A stretch of 64,000 nt of DNA from Gorsachius magnificus (taxonomy: Eukaryota > Chordata > Aves > Pelecaniformes > Ardeidae). A program made the position numbers and the translations under genes. The notes under the pieces are model-generated. The model ran no database searches. It saw nothing but the letters and a program-made list of their open reading frames with translations, and had not been told where the DNA came from. Positions 63,289 to 64,000 of this stretch are shown one piece after another (position 1 is the stretch's first letter; the number at the start of each line of letters is the position of its first letter). The DNA lies in NCBI GenBank assembly GCA_034008185.1, contig CM067087.1, forward strand, positions 44,559,590 through 44,623,589, written 5' to 3'.

Positions 63289-64000
63289 TGATGAGAGTAT
63301 CATTCGGGGAGAATCAGGTGGTTATGAGAAGTGAAGTGGTGGGACTGGGTTGAAATGACATGTGCTTGGGGATGAAACCAAGAAAACCTGCCCAAAAACT
63401 GAAGCCCCACAGCTGGCAACACAAGAGGAGGCAGGTCTCCTCCTCTGGTTGATCATACCAACCCTAAGCAGTTAATGGAATAATTTTAGGACCTTCTTGC
63501 ATGTCTCAGAATCGATGCTTCCAAACAGAGGAAATTCACCTCACTGCACCTGGCCTTGGTACGAAATGTGTCACAGAAAGCTAGGCCCGGTTCTGATCAT
63601 TATGGTTGAAAAAGCACAAGCTGAAGCTGGAGCACGAGGAAGGACTGCCAAAGTTACTGGTGAAGCGAGAACCAAGGAAGGGAGGACTAAAACATCCTTC
63701 CTGATTCAGCTCAGCAAAACTAAGGTTAAGAGTAGAATCACATGCCCTCCACTATCAGCTTGGAAGGGTAAGCACCAGGAAAGGAAGATATTTAATCTAA
63801 ACAACAAGACTGACACCAAAACAACCCAGTAAGGACAGGCGATGGAGTACCACAGGCTGGAAATCAAGCAGCTTCTAGCCATCAGAGCAATCGTGTTCTG
63901 CAGTTTTATAACACTGTTTCTATTCTAACAATATTTATTTGACTGTCATGTTTTTTCCGTATTTAAAAACCAAATGGCTTTAGAACAGCCTGGCTAAAGG

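Larger units (their letters stand above)
10942..64000 (-). other. MECOM: MECOM intron 1, 3' part (at least 53 kb, truncated by window end)
   Basis: Everything upstream of the exon 2 acceptor is intronic for the long MDS1-EVI1 transcript. I looked for the short MDS1 first exon on the minus strand and for a CpG island and saw neither. Contents listed separately are the CR1 fragments, old degenerate repeats, a CpG-rich hairpin, simple repeats and regulatory-looking AT-rich blocks. Stretches such as 10960-15300, 18000-21960, 22300-29360, 32900-35070, 35660-38330, 38570-42600, 47200-52200 and 57700-63160 show mostly unique-looking sequence. Their short open frames of about 60-150 codons, on both strands, have no recognised domain or codon pattern. 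Confidence 0.8.

Noticed and set aside
1..64000. CRISPR arrays, phage or bacterial operons, tRNA or rRNA genes, retroviral gag/pol/env
   Set aside because: No spaced direct repeats, RNA-gene cores or viral protein motifs were seen. The window is a vertebrate intron landscape.

Overview
This window looks like a piece of a bird chromosome. Five CR1 retrotransposon fragments are present (about 4744, 15326, 21963, 29371 and 35073), and CR1 is the dominant interspersed repeat of birds. The sequence is AT-rich and CpG-poor, with very sparse coding content. One protein-coding exon, at 10592-10941 on the minus strand, encodes a typical vertebrate transcription-regulator segment.

That exon is recognisable as exon 2 of the long MECOM (MDS1-EVI1, PRDM3) transcript. 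It carries the acidic N-terminal linker and the beginning of the PR/SET-type domain, and has consensus splice sites on both sides. The gene runs right to left. Positions 1-10591 are therefore the start of the following intron (intron 2, truncated by the window edge). Positions 10942-64000 are the preceding intron (intron 1, at least 53 kb). I found neither the MDS1 first exon, with its expected CpG-island promoter, nor the following PR-domain and zinc-finger exons. They should lie outside the window.

The introns hold (a) CR1 3'-end fragments in both orientations, the longest at 35073-35654 with a 163-codon open C-terminal ORF2 piece; (b) several badly decayed copies of what look like very old amniote interspersed repeats (16188, 17612, 20642, 26066, 45345, 52214); (c) homopolymer and AT-rich simple repeats; and (d) AT-rich, homeodomain-core-rich stretches that resemble conserved non-coding regulatory elements. 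MECOM introns are known to contain such elements, but I cannot test conservation here.

No tRNA, rRNA, CRISPR array, complete transposon, retroviral gene or second host gene was found. No new biological system is evident. The most unusual local structure is a perfect 23-bp inverted repeat, very rich in CpG, at 32660-32731. The MECOM exon also has an internal 8-codon tandem repeat that makes this part of the protein longer than the human protein as I remember it.
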